Assembly: GCA_049323615.1 (NCBI GenBank)
Contig: JBMOPD010000026.1
Span: forward strand, 1-64,000
From: JBMOPD01 sp049323615
GTDB taxonomy: Bacteria; Bacillota; Desulfotomaculia; Desulfotomaculales; Desulfocucumaceae
DNA length: 64,000 nucleotides
Direction of reading: 5' to 3'
Shown here one piece after another: positions 24,185 to 33,471 of the stretch. Both the position numbers and the translations under genes were made by a program. Numbering within the stretch: position 1 is the stretch's first letter; the number at the start of each line of letters is the position of its first letter. Below the pieces are notes generated by a model that worked only from the letters and a program-made list of their open reading frames with translations, was not told where the DNA came from and ran no database searches.

Positions 24185-25732
24185 TTATCTTTTAAGCAAA
24201 TACCTTATCCTCCTGATATCCGCCGCGCTGATGCCGCCGATGATATATAAAAATAAAAAATATGAAAAAGCCCCGGCCATAAGGTCCAGCGCCAGGCCGG
24301 GGAAACCCGGCAGGAAGCCGGGGGTAAGTATGGGTTTCAGCTGCAGCATGACCACGGCCATTGCCGCCGCAGCGATAACGGGTTTTAAAATACACAGTGT
24401 ACGGTCGAGCCTTAAGCCGGTAATTCTTTTCAGATCCCGGTAATTGAGCAGGGCCATTATTATATACGTTGCCCCCAGGGAAAATGCGGTGCCCCGTATG
24501 CCGAAGCCGGGGATTGAGGTCAGGTAATAGATGCCCAGGATTTTTACCACCGAAGCCTTCAGCAGGTTTTTAAAGGGAACACCGGCCCTTCCCAGCCCCT
24601 GCAGTATTCCGGTGGTGGTTTGCTGAAGGTAGAGGAAGGGACCGCTAAAGGCCAGTATGAAAAGGGCGTCACCGGCCGAGCCGTAGCCGAAAAGAACCTG
24701 GCAGAGCTCGTGGGGCAGCACCAGGAAAACCGCCGCCACCGGGGCGCCCACCAGTACTGTTATGCGGATGGCCTCCTGGATCCGGCCGTGTATCAGGTAG
24801 GCTTTATCCTGGGCCAGGGCGTCGCTTACCGCCGGAATGAGGGCTGTGGCCAGGGCAATGGTGACCACCCCGGGGGTAAACAGGAGGGCCTCGGCGACTC
24901 CCACAAACTGGCCGTAAGTGGCGGTGGCGTCGTTAAGGGCCATGCCGGACATCTGGAGCCTCCTGGGGATGAGCAGCGCGTCCAGGGACATCAGGGCGGT
25001 GGAGATAAAGCGGGTTAAGGTAACCGGCACGCCCAGGCCGAATATTCTGCCCAGGGAATCACTGAGGGGTTCCGGGAAGAAGAAAGGGGCGGCGGTGCGG
25101 GGCCGCCTGGTCATGAATATATAGAGCATAATTAAAAACCCCACCAGTTCACCGCATACCACTCCCAGGGAAATTCCCACCGACGCGTAATTGACTCCCC
25201 TCGGCAGCAGGAACCAGGCAATGCTCAGGCCGGCACATACCCGGACCAGCTGTTCGGCCGCCTGGGTAACGGCGGTTGGCGCCATTCTCTGCAGCCCCTG
25301 GAAAAACCCCCTGAAGGCGGAACAGACTGATACAATTAACACTGCGGGGATCAGGCTGATAAAGCAGAGATAAACATTGGGATTGGGAAAAATATATTTG
25401 ATCAGCAGGGGGGCCCCGGCAAGCAGCGACACTGTCAGCAGCAGGCTGCTAACGGAGATAACGGCCAGTGAGATTTTGAAGATACGGTAGGCCCCGGGCA
25501 GATTGTTTCTGGCCACCTCCTCGGCCACCAGCTTGGAAATGGCCACCGGTATACCCATGGTGGCCACCACCAGCACCATTATGTAGACAGGAAAAATCAT
25601 GCTGAAAAGCCCTACACCCTCGGCCTTGATCAGCCTCATCATCAGGATCTGGTAGATAAATCCGATGGTTCTGTTAAAAATACTGGCCGCCAGCAGTATA
25701 AAAGTCCCGTAGACAAATGACTGCCCGGACAT
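24185..25732 (-). CDS. spoVB: stage V sporulation protein B / MOP-superfamily flippase
   Basis: A 515-residue polytopic membrane protein with about 14 hydrophobic spans, of the SpoVB/MurJ-related MOP family. SpoVB is needed for spore cortex assembly and is thought to flip lipid-linked precursors. Hallmarks include SIFNRTIGFIYQI near the N-terminus, VATMGIPVAISKLVAEE, and RGFFQGLQRMAPTA. ATG follows AGAGGTGAG. It is divergent from the EF-G paralogue with a 300-bp gap. Confidence 0.88.
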   Translation of the reverse strand: MSGQSFVYGTFILLAASIFNRTIGFIYQILMMRLIKAEGVGLFSMIFPVYIMVLVVATMGIPVAISKLVAEEVARNNLPGAYRIFKISLAVISVSSLLLTVSLLAGAPLLIKYIFPNPNVYLCFISLIPAVLIVSVCSAFRGFFQGLQRMAPTAVTQAAEQLVRVCAGLSIAWFLLPRGVNYASVGISLGVVCGELVGFLIMLYIFMTRRPRTAAPFFFPEPLSDSLGRIFGLGVPVTLTRFISTALMSLDALLIPRRLQMSGMALNDATATYGQFVGVAEALLFTPGVVTIALATALIPAVSDALAQDKAYLIHGRIQEAIRITVLVGAPVAAVFLVLPHELCQVLFGYGSAGDALFILAFSGPFLYLQQTTTGILQGLGRAGVPFKNLLKASVVKILGIYYLTSIPGFGIRGTAFSLGATYIIMALLNYRDLKRITGLRLDRTLCILKPVIAAAAMAVVMLQLKPILTPGFLPGFPGLALDLMAGAFSYFLFLYIIGGISAADIRRIRYLLKR

Positions 25733-26032
25733 GTTCTCACCTCTGATGATATATGTATGTCCACGGGGACGGGATAATGAGGGCTTGCTGGAATAAAATG
25801 CTATTTTATTGAAGCTGACAGGCTCATTTATTACTTAAAAAAACAAAAATTTATAAAAGGATATTAAGGTTTTGTGTAGAACTTAAAAGCTTGGTTAAAT
25901 ATAACATAGCCGTATTTCCGTTATCGATCCGCGGTGAATCGGCTCTTAACAGGGCTGATTTTTATGTTTGGCCATATTAGAGTATAGAAATACTTTACAC
26001 AGGTAACATTATTTACAAAGGAGGCAGGGGAT
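25733..26032. other. divergent intergenic region, spoVB / EF-G paralogue
   Basis: 300 bp, AT-rich, with no gene. It should hold promoters for both directions. AAAGGAGGC at 26018-26026 is the ribosome site of the EF-G paralogue. No terminator or strong -35/-10 pair was identified with confidence. Confidence 0.5.
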
Positions 26033-28054
26033 TTGAAAAGTTATCCGAGCGATAAAATCCGCAATATCGCAATAGTGGCACACGGTGGTGCGGGTAAGAC
26101 CTCGCTGGTGGAAGCCGTTTTATTCAATACCGGGGCGACCACAAGATTGGGCAGGGTGGAAGACGGCACCACCACCGCCGACTACCATCCCGAGGAGATA
26201 AGCCGCCAGATAACCATTCACACCAGCCTGGTTCCCTGTGAATGGAAAAACTGCAAGTTAAACCTGCTTGATACCCCGGGGTATTCTGATTTCATCGGGG
26301 AGGTAAAAGGAGCGCTGCGGGTGGCGGACAGCACCGTTTTTGTGGTGTCAGCCGTGGACGGCGTAGAGGTGCAGACTGAAATCATCTGGGATTTTGTTAA
26401 TGACGGTGATATGCCGCGCATGGTATATATAAACAAGATGGACCGCGAGAATGCCAACTTTTACAAGGTGCTTGACGAACTAAAGGACAGCTTCGGCGTC
26501 AATTTTGCCCCCATTCAGCTGCCCATCGGCCAGGCCCTGGAATTTACCGGGGTAGTTGACCTGCTGGAACAGAAAGCCTATACCTTTAAAGACGGAAAAG
26601 CCCAGGAGGCGCCCGTGCCGGGCGACATGGCCGACGCCATTGCGGAAAACCGGGAAAAGCTGGTGGAAGCCGCCGTTGAAGGCGACGACGAGCTGATGAT
26701 GAAATACCTGGAGGGTGAAGAGCTTACGCCTGCAGAGATCAAATCCGGGCTGGCCAGCGGTGTCAAGGCGGGCAAGGTGGTTCCGGTGCTCTGCGGGTCG
26801 GCCACAAAAAATATGGCTGTCACCAGCCTGATGGATTTCATGGTGGACTACCTGCCGGCACCCGGGGTTGAAGAAGGGAAACCCTTCTCGGCCCTTGTGT
26901 TCAAAACACTGGCCGACCCCTACGTGGGCAAGATGAATTTCGTCCGTGTATATACCGGCAAATTAAAGGGAGATATGACGGTACTGAACGCCAACAAGGA
27001 GAAAACGGAAAAAATCGGGCAGGTCTTATTTGCCAGGGGGAAAACAACGGCCCCGGCCCAGGAGGTGTCCACCGGCGACCTGGCGGTGCTGGTCAAGCTG
27101 CAGGATACCGATACCGGAGACACCCTCTGCGACAAGGATAACCCGGTGGTTCTGGAGGGCATTGATTTTCCCGAGCCCACCCTGTCGGTGGCCATAACCC
27201 CCAAGAGCAAGGGTGACGAGGACAAACTGGGCAGCGCCATCAGCAAGCTGCTGGAAGAGGACAAGACCATAAGGGTGCAGAAGAACCTGGAAACAAAACA
27301 GACTCTGCTCACCGGCATGGGTGAAATGCACCTGGACATCATGATTGAGCGCTTAAAGCGCCGCTATGGGGTTGACATCGCCACCGAGCCGCCCAAGGTT
27401 CCCTACAGGGAAACCATCCGGTCCGAGGTGAAGGTGGAAGGCAAGCACAAGAAGCAGACCGGCGGCCACGGCCAGTACGGCCACGTGTGGCTGAGGCTGG
27501 AACCGATGGCGGATGGCGATTTCACGTTCGATGAGGAGATTTTCGGCGGCGCCGTTCCCAAGAACTATTTCCCGGCCGTTGAAAAGGGCATCCGGGAGGC
27601 AATGACCGAAGGCGTCCTGGCCGGCTACCCGGTAACCGGGGTAAAGGCCGTGCTGGTTGACGGTTCGTTTCACCCGGTGGACTCTTCGGAGCTGGCGTTT
27701 AAGATTGCCGCTTCCCTGGCCTTCAAAAAGGGCACCCAGCAGGCCAAGCCGGTGCTGCTGGAGCCCATCATGAGTGTGGAAGTGACCGTTCCGGAGAGCT
27801 TCATGGGTGACATTATAAGCGATTTCAACACCAAACGGGGGCGCATCCTGGGTATGGAGCCCGGCGGAAAGCACACCAAGGTCAAGGCCCAGGTTCCCCT
27901 GGCGGAAATGTACAGGTATGCCATTGACCTGAAGTCCATGACCCAGGGCCGGGGTTCCTTCCAGATGGAATTCTTCGGCTATGAGGAAGTCCCCGGCAGG
28001 CTGGCCGAGGATGTAATTAAGAAGGCCAAGGCCGCCGCCGAGGCGGAAAAATAA
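26033..28054 (+). CDS. elongation factor G-like GTPase (EF-G paralogue)
   Basis: 673 residues, with all EF-G domains in order: G domain, domain II (about 285-365), III, IV and V. The P-loop is AHGGAGKT (17-24), the G3 motif DTPGYSDF (80-87) and the base motif NKMD. In classical EF-G these read AHIDAGKT and DTPGHVDF, so the catalytic His is Tyr84 here. That pattern marks the EF-G-like subfamily (as in mycobacterial FusA2), not the main translocase. It likely acts in a specialised ribosome or stress role. TTG start after AAAGGAGGC. Confidence 0.88.
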   Translation: MKSYPSDKIRNIAIVAHGGAGKTSLVEAVLFNTGATTRLGRVEDGTTTADYHPEEISRQITIHTSLVPCEWKNCKLNLLDTPGYSDFIGEVKGALRVADSTVFVVSAVDGVEVQTEIIWDFVNDGDMPRMVYINKMDRENANFYKVLDELKDSFGVNFAPIQLPIGQALEFTGVVDLLEQKAYTFKDGKAQEAPVPGDMADAIAENREKLVEAAVEGDDELMMKYLEGEELTPAEIKSGLASGVKAGKVVPVLCGSATKNMAVTSLMDFMVDYLPAPGVEEGKPFSALVFKTLADPYVGKMNFVRVYTGKLKGDMTVLNANKEKTEKIGQVLFARGKTTAPAQEVSTGDLAVLVKLQDTDTGDTLCDKDNPVVLEGIDFPEPTLSVAITPKSKGDEDKLGSAISKLLEEDKTIRVQKNLETKQTLLTGMGEMHLDIMIERLKRRYGVDIATEPPKVPYRETIRSEVKVEGKHKKQTGGHGQYGHVWLRLEPMADGDFTFDEEIFGGAVPKNYFPAVEKGIREAMTEGVLAGYPVTGVKAVLVDGSFHPVDSSELAFKIAASLAFKKGTQQAKPVLLEPIMSVEVTVPESFMGDIISDFNTKRGRILGMEPGGKHTKVKAQVPLAEMYRYAIDLKSMTQGRGSFQMEFFGYEEVPGRLAEDVIKKAKAAAEAEK

Positions 28055-28079
28055 AGCTCTGGGGTCTGCACTTAACCGT

Positions 28080-28113
28080 CAGAATACAGAAGTCAGAATT
28101 CAGAATACAGAAT
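28080..28113. repeat. 7-bp period repeat (CAGAATA type), five units
   Basis: CAGAATA, CAGAAGT, CAGAATT, CAGAATA and CAGAAT in tandem, between the EF-G paralogue and its terminator. Confidence 0.7.
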
Positions 28114-28128
28114 AAAAAAATTGTGGCA

Positions 28129-28152
28129 GGGAGCCGTAACCGGCTCCCTTTT
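28129..28152 (+). terminator. intrinsic terminator after EF-G paralogue
   Basis: GGGAGCCG (28129-28136) pairs with CGGCTCCC (28141-28148), followed by TTTT. Confidence 0.8.
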
Positions 28153-28242
28153 CTAATGCAGTGGAATATACTGGTAAAGGGTATAATTTGACGGACGGTA
28201 GAAGATATTTAACTTATGATTGGTAAATGGGGGGGAAATCGA

Positions 28243-29427
28243 TTGATTTATTTTGACAACGCCGCCACGACCTGGCCCAAGCCGCCGGGAGTGCCCGAGG
28301 CCATGGCCCGCTGCGTGAAGGAGATGGGGGCCAATCCCGGCCGGGCCGGGCACAAGATGTCGGTTGAAGCAAATAGAGTGGTGGAAGAGACCAGGAAAAA
28401 GCTGGCCAGGATTTTTAATATCGACCCGGATCAATACGAGCGGATTATTTTTACTATAAATGCCACCGAGGCGCTGAACCTGGCCGTAAAGGGCCTGTTA
28501 AAGGGCGGTGACCACGCGGTCACCAGTTCCATGGAGCACAATTCGGTGGCCCGGCCGCTCAACATGATGGAAAAAAAGGGGGTGCGGGTAACCAGGGTGA
28601 AATGCGCCCCCGACGGCAGCATCGACCCCGCTGATGTCCGCCGGGCCATCAGGCCCGGCACAAGACTGGTCGCCATTACCCACGCCTCCAATGTGACCGG
28701 AACGGTCATGCCCGTGGAGGAAATAGGGAAGATAGCCGGGGAGGCGGGGGTGACCTTTCTGGTGGACGCCGCCCAGAGCGCCGGGGTGATAGATATCGAC
28801 GTGAAAAAAATGAACGTTGATTTGCTTGCCTTTCCAGGGCACAAAAGCCTGTTGGGGCCCACCGGGACCGGGGGTCTTTACATCAAGGAGGGGATTACCC
28901 TGGATCCGCTGAAGGAGGGGGGGACCGGCAGCCAGTCCGAACTGCCGGGGATGCCGGACACCCTGCCGGAAAGGTACGAGGCCGGGACACTGAACACCGC
29001 CGGTATTGCCGGCCTGGGGGCGGGCATTGATTTCATTTTAAATGAGGGAATGGAAAAAATGAGGGGGCATGAGCTGGCCCTGACCAAAAGGTTTATTGAG
29101 GGCGCCCGGAAAGTGCCGGGCCTTAAAATTTACGGTCCCGCCGGTATTGAAAACAGGGCGCCGGTGGTTTCTTTCAGTATCGAAGGCAGGAAATCCGTGG
29201 AGATAGGCGGGATACTGGACAAAAATTACGGCATTGCCTGCCGGGCGGGGCTGCACTGCGCGCCGGACGCTCACCGTACATTGGGGACCTTTGAACAGAA
29301 ACTGGTGCGCTTCGGATTTTCCTACTTCAACACTGAGGAAGAAATTGACCGGTCATTGGCCTGCCTGGAGGAGATTGTGCGCAAAAACATAACCCTTCCC
29401 GAAGGGGAAGGGGGCTGCGGCTGCTGA
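28243..29427 (+). CDS. cysteine desulfurase family protein (class V aminotransferase)
   Basis: A PLP enzyme of about 394 residues, of the TIGR01977-type cysteine desulfurase family. It begins MIYFDNAATTWPKP. The cofactor lysine is in FPGHKSLLGP and the sulfur-accepting Cys in IACRAGLHCAP. The protein ends in a GGCGC tail that could carry or bind sulfur, an inference. TTG at 28243 has GGGGGGA 7 bases upstream; the ATG at 28216 has none. It is convergent with the mutase operon (13-bp gap) and stands alone, without iscU or suf partners. Confidence 0.88.
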   Translation: MIYFDNAATTWPKPPGVPEAMARCVKEMGANPGRAGHKMSVEANRVVEETRKKLARIFNIDPDQYERIIFTINATEALNLAVKGLLKGGDHAVTSSMEHNSVARPLNMMEKKGVRVTRVKCAPDGSIDPADVRRAIRPGTRLVAITHASNVTGTVMPVEEIGKIAGEAGVTFLVDAAQSAGVIDIDVKKMNVDLLAFPGHKSLLGPTGTGGLYIKEGITLDPLKEGGTGSQSELPGMPDTLPERYEAGTLNTAGIAGLGAGIDFILNEGMEKMRGHELALTKRFIEGARKVPGLKIYGPAGIENRAPVVSFSIEGRKSVEIGGILDKNYGIACRAGLHCAPDAHRTLGTFEQKLVRFGFSYFNTEEEIDRSLACLEEIVRKNITLPEGEGGCGC

Positions 29428-29440
29428 TCCCGGGATAAGA

Positions 29441-29842
29441 TTAATCTGTTTTTACATGTGAGTTGATCCAATCCACAATGGTTTCGATCGTGGTTCCGGG
29501 GGTGAATATTTCACTGGCCCAGTGGTTTTCCTTGAGGGTGGCGATATCGTCTTCGGGCACCGTTCCGCCCCCGAATACTATGATATCGCCGGCCCCGTTT
29601 TCCTTTAGAAGCTCGCAAACCCTGGGGAACAGGGTCATGTGGGCCCCCGAGAGGATGCTCAGGCCCACCAGGTCCACGTCCTCCTGGATGGCCGCTTCCA
29701 CTATCTGTTCGGGGGTCTGGTGAAGCCCGGTGTACACGACTTCCATGCCCGCGTCCCGGAGTCCCCTGGCGATTACCTTTACACCCCGGTCGTGGCCGTC
29801 AAGGCCGGGTTTGGCCACCAGTACCCGTATTTTTCTGCCCAT
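29441..29842 (-). CDS. icmB: B12-binding small subunit of acyl-CoA mutase
   Basis: A 133-residue cobalamin-binding Rossmann domain. GLDGHDRG carries the DxHxxG motif whose His coordinates cobalt, and SILSGAH and FGGGTVPEDD are nucleotide-tail contacts. Free-standing small subunits occur in isobutyryl-CoA mutase and in split methylmalonyl-CoA mutases. The residues of the large subunit favour the former. It lies 23 bp after the large-subunit gene and has GAGGTG before its ATG. It ends the operon. Confidence 0.9.
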   Translation of the reverse strand: MGRKIRVLVAKPGLDGHDRGVKVIARGLRDAGMEVVYTGLHQTPEQIVEAAIQEDVDLVGLSILSGAHMTLFPRVCELLKENGAGDIIVFGGGTVPEDDIATLKENHWASEIFTPGTTIETIVDWINSHVKTD

Positions 29843-29865
29843 TTAGATCACCTCGCCGATAAGAT

Positions 29866-31527
29866 TTAGAAGATAGGCTTCTCCTTGTATTCTCCGAAAA
29901 CCTCGCGGAACACCTGGACAATTTCACCTTCGGTGGCATATGCCCTGACGCATTCAAGGATGTGGGGAATCAGGTTTTCGGCGCCGGCGGCTGCTTTTCT
30001 GAGGGCGTCAAGGGTATCCCCGACCCTCAGGTTATCCCTTTCCCGGCGGAGTTTCTGCAGCCGGGCCACCTGGTCCTTTTCCACCTGCGGGTCAATTTTC
30101 AGTATTTCTATATCCAGTTTTTCATCCTCGTTGGCAAATTCATTTACCCCCACCATTATACGCTTTTTGCCGTCTACCGCCCGCTGGAACTGGTAGGCCG
30201 CGTCGGCAATCTCCTGCTGGAAGAAGTTCTGGTCGATGGCAGCCAGCACCCCGCCGCGCCTTTCAATTTCGGCGAAGTATTTCTCGGCTTCCTCCTCCAT
30301 CTTGTTGGTAAGGGCCTCAACGTAATAAGATCCGGCCAGGGGGTCGATGACATTGGCTACCCCGGTTTCGTACGCCATTATCTGCTGGGTGCGCAGGGCA
30401 ATCTGGACAGCTTTTTCGGTGGGCAGGGCCAGCACCTCGTCCATGGAGTTGGTGTGCAGGGACTGGGTGCCTCCCAGCACAGCCGCCAGGGCCTCGTAGG
30501 CGGTGCGCACGATGTTGTTTTCGGGCTGCTGGGCGGTAAGGCTGCAGCCGGCGGTCTGGGTGTGGAAGCGCAGCATCCAGGACCTGGGGTTCCTGGCCCC
30601 GTATTTCTCCCTCATGCGCCTTGCCCAGATGCGCCTGGCCGCCCTGTACTTGGCTATTTCCTCAAAGAAATCGATATGGGCGTTGAAGAAGAAGGAGAGC
30701 CTGGGGGCGAAATCGTCCACGTCCAGCCCGGCGGCCATCCCCGCCTCCACGTAGGCAAAGCCGTCGGCCAGGGTAAAGGCCAGTTCCTGCACCGCGGTGG
30801 ACCCGGCTTCCCTGATATGATAGCCGCTGATGCTGACGGTGTTCCACTTGGGGACGTGCTTCGAAGCGTATGCGAATATGTCGGTGATCAGCCGCATGGA
30901 CGGCTCCGGCGGGAATATCCAGGATTTTTGGGCGATATACTCCTTCAGTATGTCATTTTGAATGGTGCCGGTCAGCTTTTCCGACGGGACCCCCTGTTTT
31001 TCCCCGGTGGCTATATACATGCACCACAGTATGGAGGCCGGGGCGTTTATGGTCATGGAAGTGCTTACCTTGTCAAGGGGTATGCCGTTGAAAAGGGTTT
31101 CCATGTCCTTAAGGGAGTCTATGGCTACCCCCACCCGGCCCACTTCCCCGTATGCCCGGGGGTGGTCGCTGTCATAGCCCATTATTGTCGGCATGTCGAA
31201 GGCCACGCTTAAACCGGTGGTGCCTTTACTTAAAAGATACTTATACCGCTGGTTTGATTCCCCGGCTGTGGCAAAGCCGGCAAACTGGCGCATTGTCCAG
31301 AGCCTGCCGCGGTACATGTTGCCCTGCACCCCTCTGGTAAAGGGGTACTGGCCGGGCATGCCCAGATCTCTCTGGTAGTCCAATTTTTCAATATCTTCCG
31401 GTGTGTACAGGTCATTGACGGGAAGCGAGGAAACAGTTTCAAACACAAAGTCACGGTCCGGCATATTTTTTCTTGTTTCAAGCCATTCTTCCCTGGCCTT
31501 GCGGATTTCGTCCATCTTTTGATTCAA
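29866..31527 (-). CDS. icmA: acyl-CoA mutase large subunit, isobutyryl-CoA mutase type
   Basis: A 553-residue TIM-barrel subunit of an adenosylcobalamin-dependent acyl-CoA mutase. TTG at 31527 is chosen because GGAAGGAG precedes it. Active-site residues are conserved: Gln190 in TIQNDI and Tyr236-His237 in SGYHIREAG. Two specificity positions differ from methylmalonyl-CoA mutase: TMRQF has Phe82 (Tyr89 in Propionibacterium) and EYIAQK has Gln200 (Arg207 there). Phe and Gln at these sites are the published signature of isobutyryl-CoA mutase. The Arg that binds the methylmalonyl carboxylate is absent. Automatic annotation would call this methylmalonyl-CoA mutase. The 2-hydroxyisobutyryl-CoA and pivalyl-CoA mutases are other relatives to exclude. 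Confidence 0.8.
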   Translation of the reverse strand: MNQKMDEIRKAREEWLETRKNMPDRDFVFETVSSLPVNDLYTPEDIEKLDYQRDLGMPGQYPFTRGVQGNMYRGRLWTMRQFAGFATAGESNQRYKYLLSKGTTGLSVAFDMPTIMGYDSDHPRAYGEVGRVGVAIDSLKDMETLFNGIPLDKVSTSMTINAPASILWCMYIATGEKQGVPSEKLTGTIQNDILKEYIAQKSWIFPPEPSMRLITDIFAYASKHVPKWNTVSISGYHIREAGSTAVQELAFTLADGFAYVEAGMAAGLDVDDFAPRLSFFFNAHIDFFEEIAKYRAARRIWARRMREKYGARNPRSWMLRFHTQTAGCSLTAQQPENNIVRTAYEALAAVLGGTQSLHTNSMDEVLALPTEKAVQIALRTQQIMAYETGVANVIDPLAGSYYVEALTNKMEEEAEKYFAEIERRGGVLAAIDQNFFQQEIADAAYQFQRAVDGKKRIMVGVNEFANEDEKLDIEILKIDPQVEKDQVARLQKLRRERDNLRVGDTLDALRKAAAGAENLIPHILECVRAYATEGEIVQVFREVFGEYKEKPIF

Positions 31528-31582
31528 CCCAGGCACACTCCTTCCTAGACCATTTAAGAAGACGTCCAAAAAGTCCATTATA

Positions 31583-32116
31583 TTAGTACTCTATTCCCTC
31601 ACGGGCTTCCACTCCCTGGTAAAAGGGGTGTTTAACCGGGCTTACTTCAGTTACCAGGTCGGCTGCCTCAATTATTTTTTGGTGGGCGTACCTGCCCGTG
31701 AATACCAGCTCCACATGGGGGGGCCTGTTTTCAATCAGGGCCATTGCCTGGCCCAGCTTGATCAGGTTGTAGTCAAGGGCGACGTTGATCTCGTCCAGTA
31801 TAACCAGGTCGTATTCACCTCCGGTAACCACCTCCATGGCCCGGGCCAGTCCTTTTTGGGCCAGCTTGATATCCTCCGGTGAGGGATTTTCCCTGTTCAC
31901 AAAGCTTTCCAGGCCGTACTGCTCAATAGTCAGGTTGGGCAGGTATTTTTGTGCGGTGACCAGTTCCCCGTAGTTCCCGGCGCCCTTCATGAACTGGATG
32001 ACGATTACCTTGTGCCCGTGTCCTACCGCCCTGATGGCGAGTCCCAGTGAGGCTGTGGTCTTTCCCTTGCCGTTGCCGGTGTATACCTGCAGGCAGCCTC
32101 TGCGCACTTGTTCCAT
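31583..32116 (-). CDS. cobO: cob(I)alamin adenosyltransferase, CobO/BtuR type
   Basis: 177 residues. The P-loop GNGKGKTT sits at the N-terminus after LQVYT, with VIVIQFMKG and the DLVILDEINVALDY segment of CobA/CobO enzymes. It transfers the adenosyl group from ATP to cobalt. ATG at 32116 follows GGGGAGG; the frame runs 20 codons further without a site. Its place between the acyl-CoA dehydrogenase and mutase genes implies that it supplies cofactor to that mutase. Confidence 0.92.
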   Translation of the reverse strand: MEQVRRGCLQVYTGNGKGKTTASLGLAIRAVGHGHKVIVIQFMKGAGNYGELVTAQKYLPNLTIEQYGLESFVNRENPSPEDIKLAQKGLARAMEVVTGGEYDLVILDEINVALDYNLIKLGQAMALIENRPPHVELVFTGRYAHQKIIEAADLVTEVSPVKHPFYQGVEAREGIEY

Positions 32117-32172
32117 ATAAACCTCCCCTGGAATACTACGGATAATTTGTTTCAAACCTGCCGCTGGGCGGC

Positions 32173-33318
32173 TCATTCCCTCATCAGGTTTTTAACGATG
32201 ACCATGCGCTGGATCTGGTTGGTCCCCTCGTAAATCTGGGTTATCTTGGCGTCCCTCATCATCCTCTCCACTGAGTACTCCTTGCAATAACCGTAGCCCC
32301 CCAGTATCTGAACGGCGTTGGTGGTAACCATCATGGCGGTGTCGGTGGCGTACATCTTGGCCATGGATGCTTCCTTGGAGAGGGGAAGACCCATGTCTTT
32401 CATCCTGGCTGCGCGGTATACCAGCATCCTGGCCGCGTCTATCTGGGTGGCCATGTCGGCCAGCATAAATCCCACGGCCTGGTGTTCAATGATCGGCTTG
32501 CCAAACTGCACCCTCTGCCTGGCGTACTCCAGCGCCACATCGTAGGCGCCCTGGGCTATGCCCAGGCCCTGGGCGCCGATGCCTATACGGCCCCCGTCCA
32601 GCAGGGCCATGGCCACCCTGAAGCCGTCCCCCTCCACCCCGAGCAGGTTTTCCCTGGGGACCCGGGCGTTGTCAAATATCAGTTCGGTGGTATGGTCCCC
32701 GTGCAGGCCCATCTTTTCTTCCCGCTTGCCGATGAAGAATCCCGGGGTGTCCTTATCAACTATAAGGCAGGTAATTCCCTGGTAGCCCCTGCTGCCGGGC
32801 ACGGTGCGCACAAAAGTGATGTAGACCCCCGCCGCTCCCCCGTTGCTTATAAAAATCTTGCTTCCGTTAACGATATAATAGTCTCCCTCGAGCCTGGCGG
32901 TGGTGGTTAAATTGGACGGGTCGGACCCGGCGCCGGGCTCGGTGAGGGCAAAGGCGCCGATGATTTCACCGCTGGCCAGGCGGGGCAGGTATTTTTTCTT
33001 CTGGATCTCTGTTCCGAAATACAGTATCGGGAAGGTGCCCACCGAGGTGTGCACGGCCAGGATAACGCCCGTGGAAGCGCAGGCCCTGGATATTTCCTCT
33101 ACGGTGATGATGTAGGATAAATAGTCGCACCCGGCGCCGCCCCATTCCTCGGGGATGGGCACTCCCATCAGCCCCAGCTCGGCCATCTTCTTAATGTTTT
33201 CCCACGGGTATTCATGCGTTTTGTCGTAGTATGCCGCCCGGGGCGCGATCTCGTTTTGGGCCAGCTTGCGGACCATGTCCCGCATCATTTTTTGTTCTTC
33301 AGTAAGGTGAAGAGGCAT
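32173..33318 (-). CDS. acyl-CoA dehydrogenase, short-chain type
   Basis: A 381-residue FAD flavoprotein. ALTEPGAGSDPSN and FISNGG are flavin-binding segments, and the catalytic Glu is in QIYEGTNQ near residue 367, as in butyryl-CoA dehydrogenases. It sits in the mutase operon and could act on butyryl-, isobutyryl- or another short acyl-CoA. It is a clear paralogue of the enzyme at 54501-55640. Electrons would go to ETF. ATG follows AAGGAGG. Confidence 0.9.
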   Translation of the reverse strand: MPLHLTEEQKMMRDMVRKLAQNEIAPRAAYYDKTHEYPWENIKKMAELGLMGVPIPEEWGGAGCDYLSYIITVEEISRACASTGVILAVHTSVGTFPILYFGTEIQKKKYLPRLASGEIIGAFALTEPGAGSDPSNLTTTARLEGDYYIVNGSKIFISNGGAAGVYITFVRTVPGSRGYQGITCLIVDKDTPGFFIGKREEKMGLHGDHTTELIFDNARVPRENLLGVEGDGFRVAMALLDGGRIGIGAQGLGIAQGAYDVALEYARQRVQFGKPIIEHQAVGFMLADMATQIDAARMLVYRAARMKDMGLPLSKEASMAKMYATDTAMMVTTNAVQILGGYGYCKEYSVERMMRDAKITQIYEGTNQIQRMVIVKNLMRE

Positions 33319-33352
33319 GAATTTCCTCCTTATACTGTATTTCTTTGGGGTT

Positions 33353-33461
33353 CAGAAGACAGAATTCAGAACCCGGAATTCAGAATAAAACAGTGAAAGC
33401 CTGTATGACCTGAAATTCGGGCTTTCTCATTCTGGGTTCTGACTCCTGGATTCTGTATTCT
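33353..33461. repeat. inverted 7-bp repeat arms between thiolase and acyl-CoA dehydrogenase
   Basis: The left arm reads CAGAAGA, CAGAATT, CAGAACC, CGGAATT, CAGAATA. The right arm reads ATTCTGG, GTTCTGA, CTCCTGG, ATTCTGT. The arms are complementary and enclose a GAAAGCC...GGGCTTTC hairpin (about 33395-33426). It is transcribed within the operon and may affect read-through. Confidence 0.7.
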
Positions 33462-33471
33462 TACCCATGAG

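Noticed and set aside
29962..31212. 416-codon plus-strand open frame across the mutase gene
   Set aside because: It lies antisense to a clear enzyme gene and encodes low-complexity Gly/His/Val-rich sequence typical of mirror frames in GC-rich DNA.
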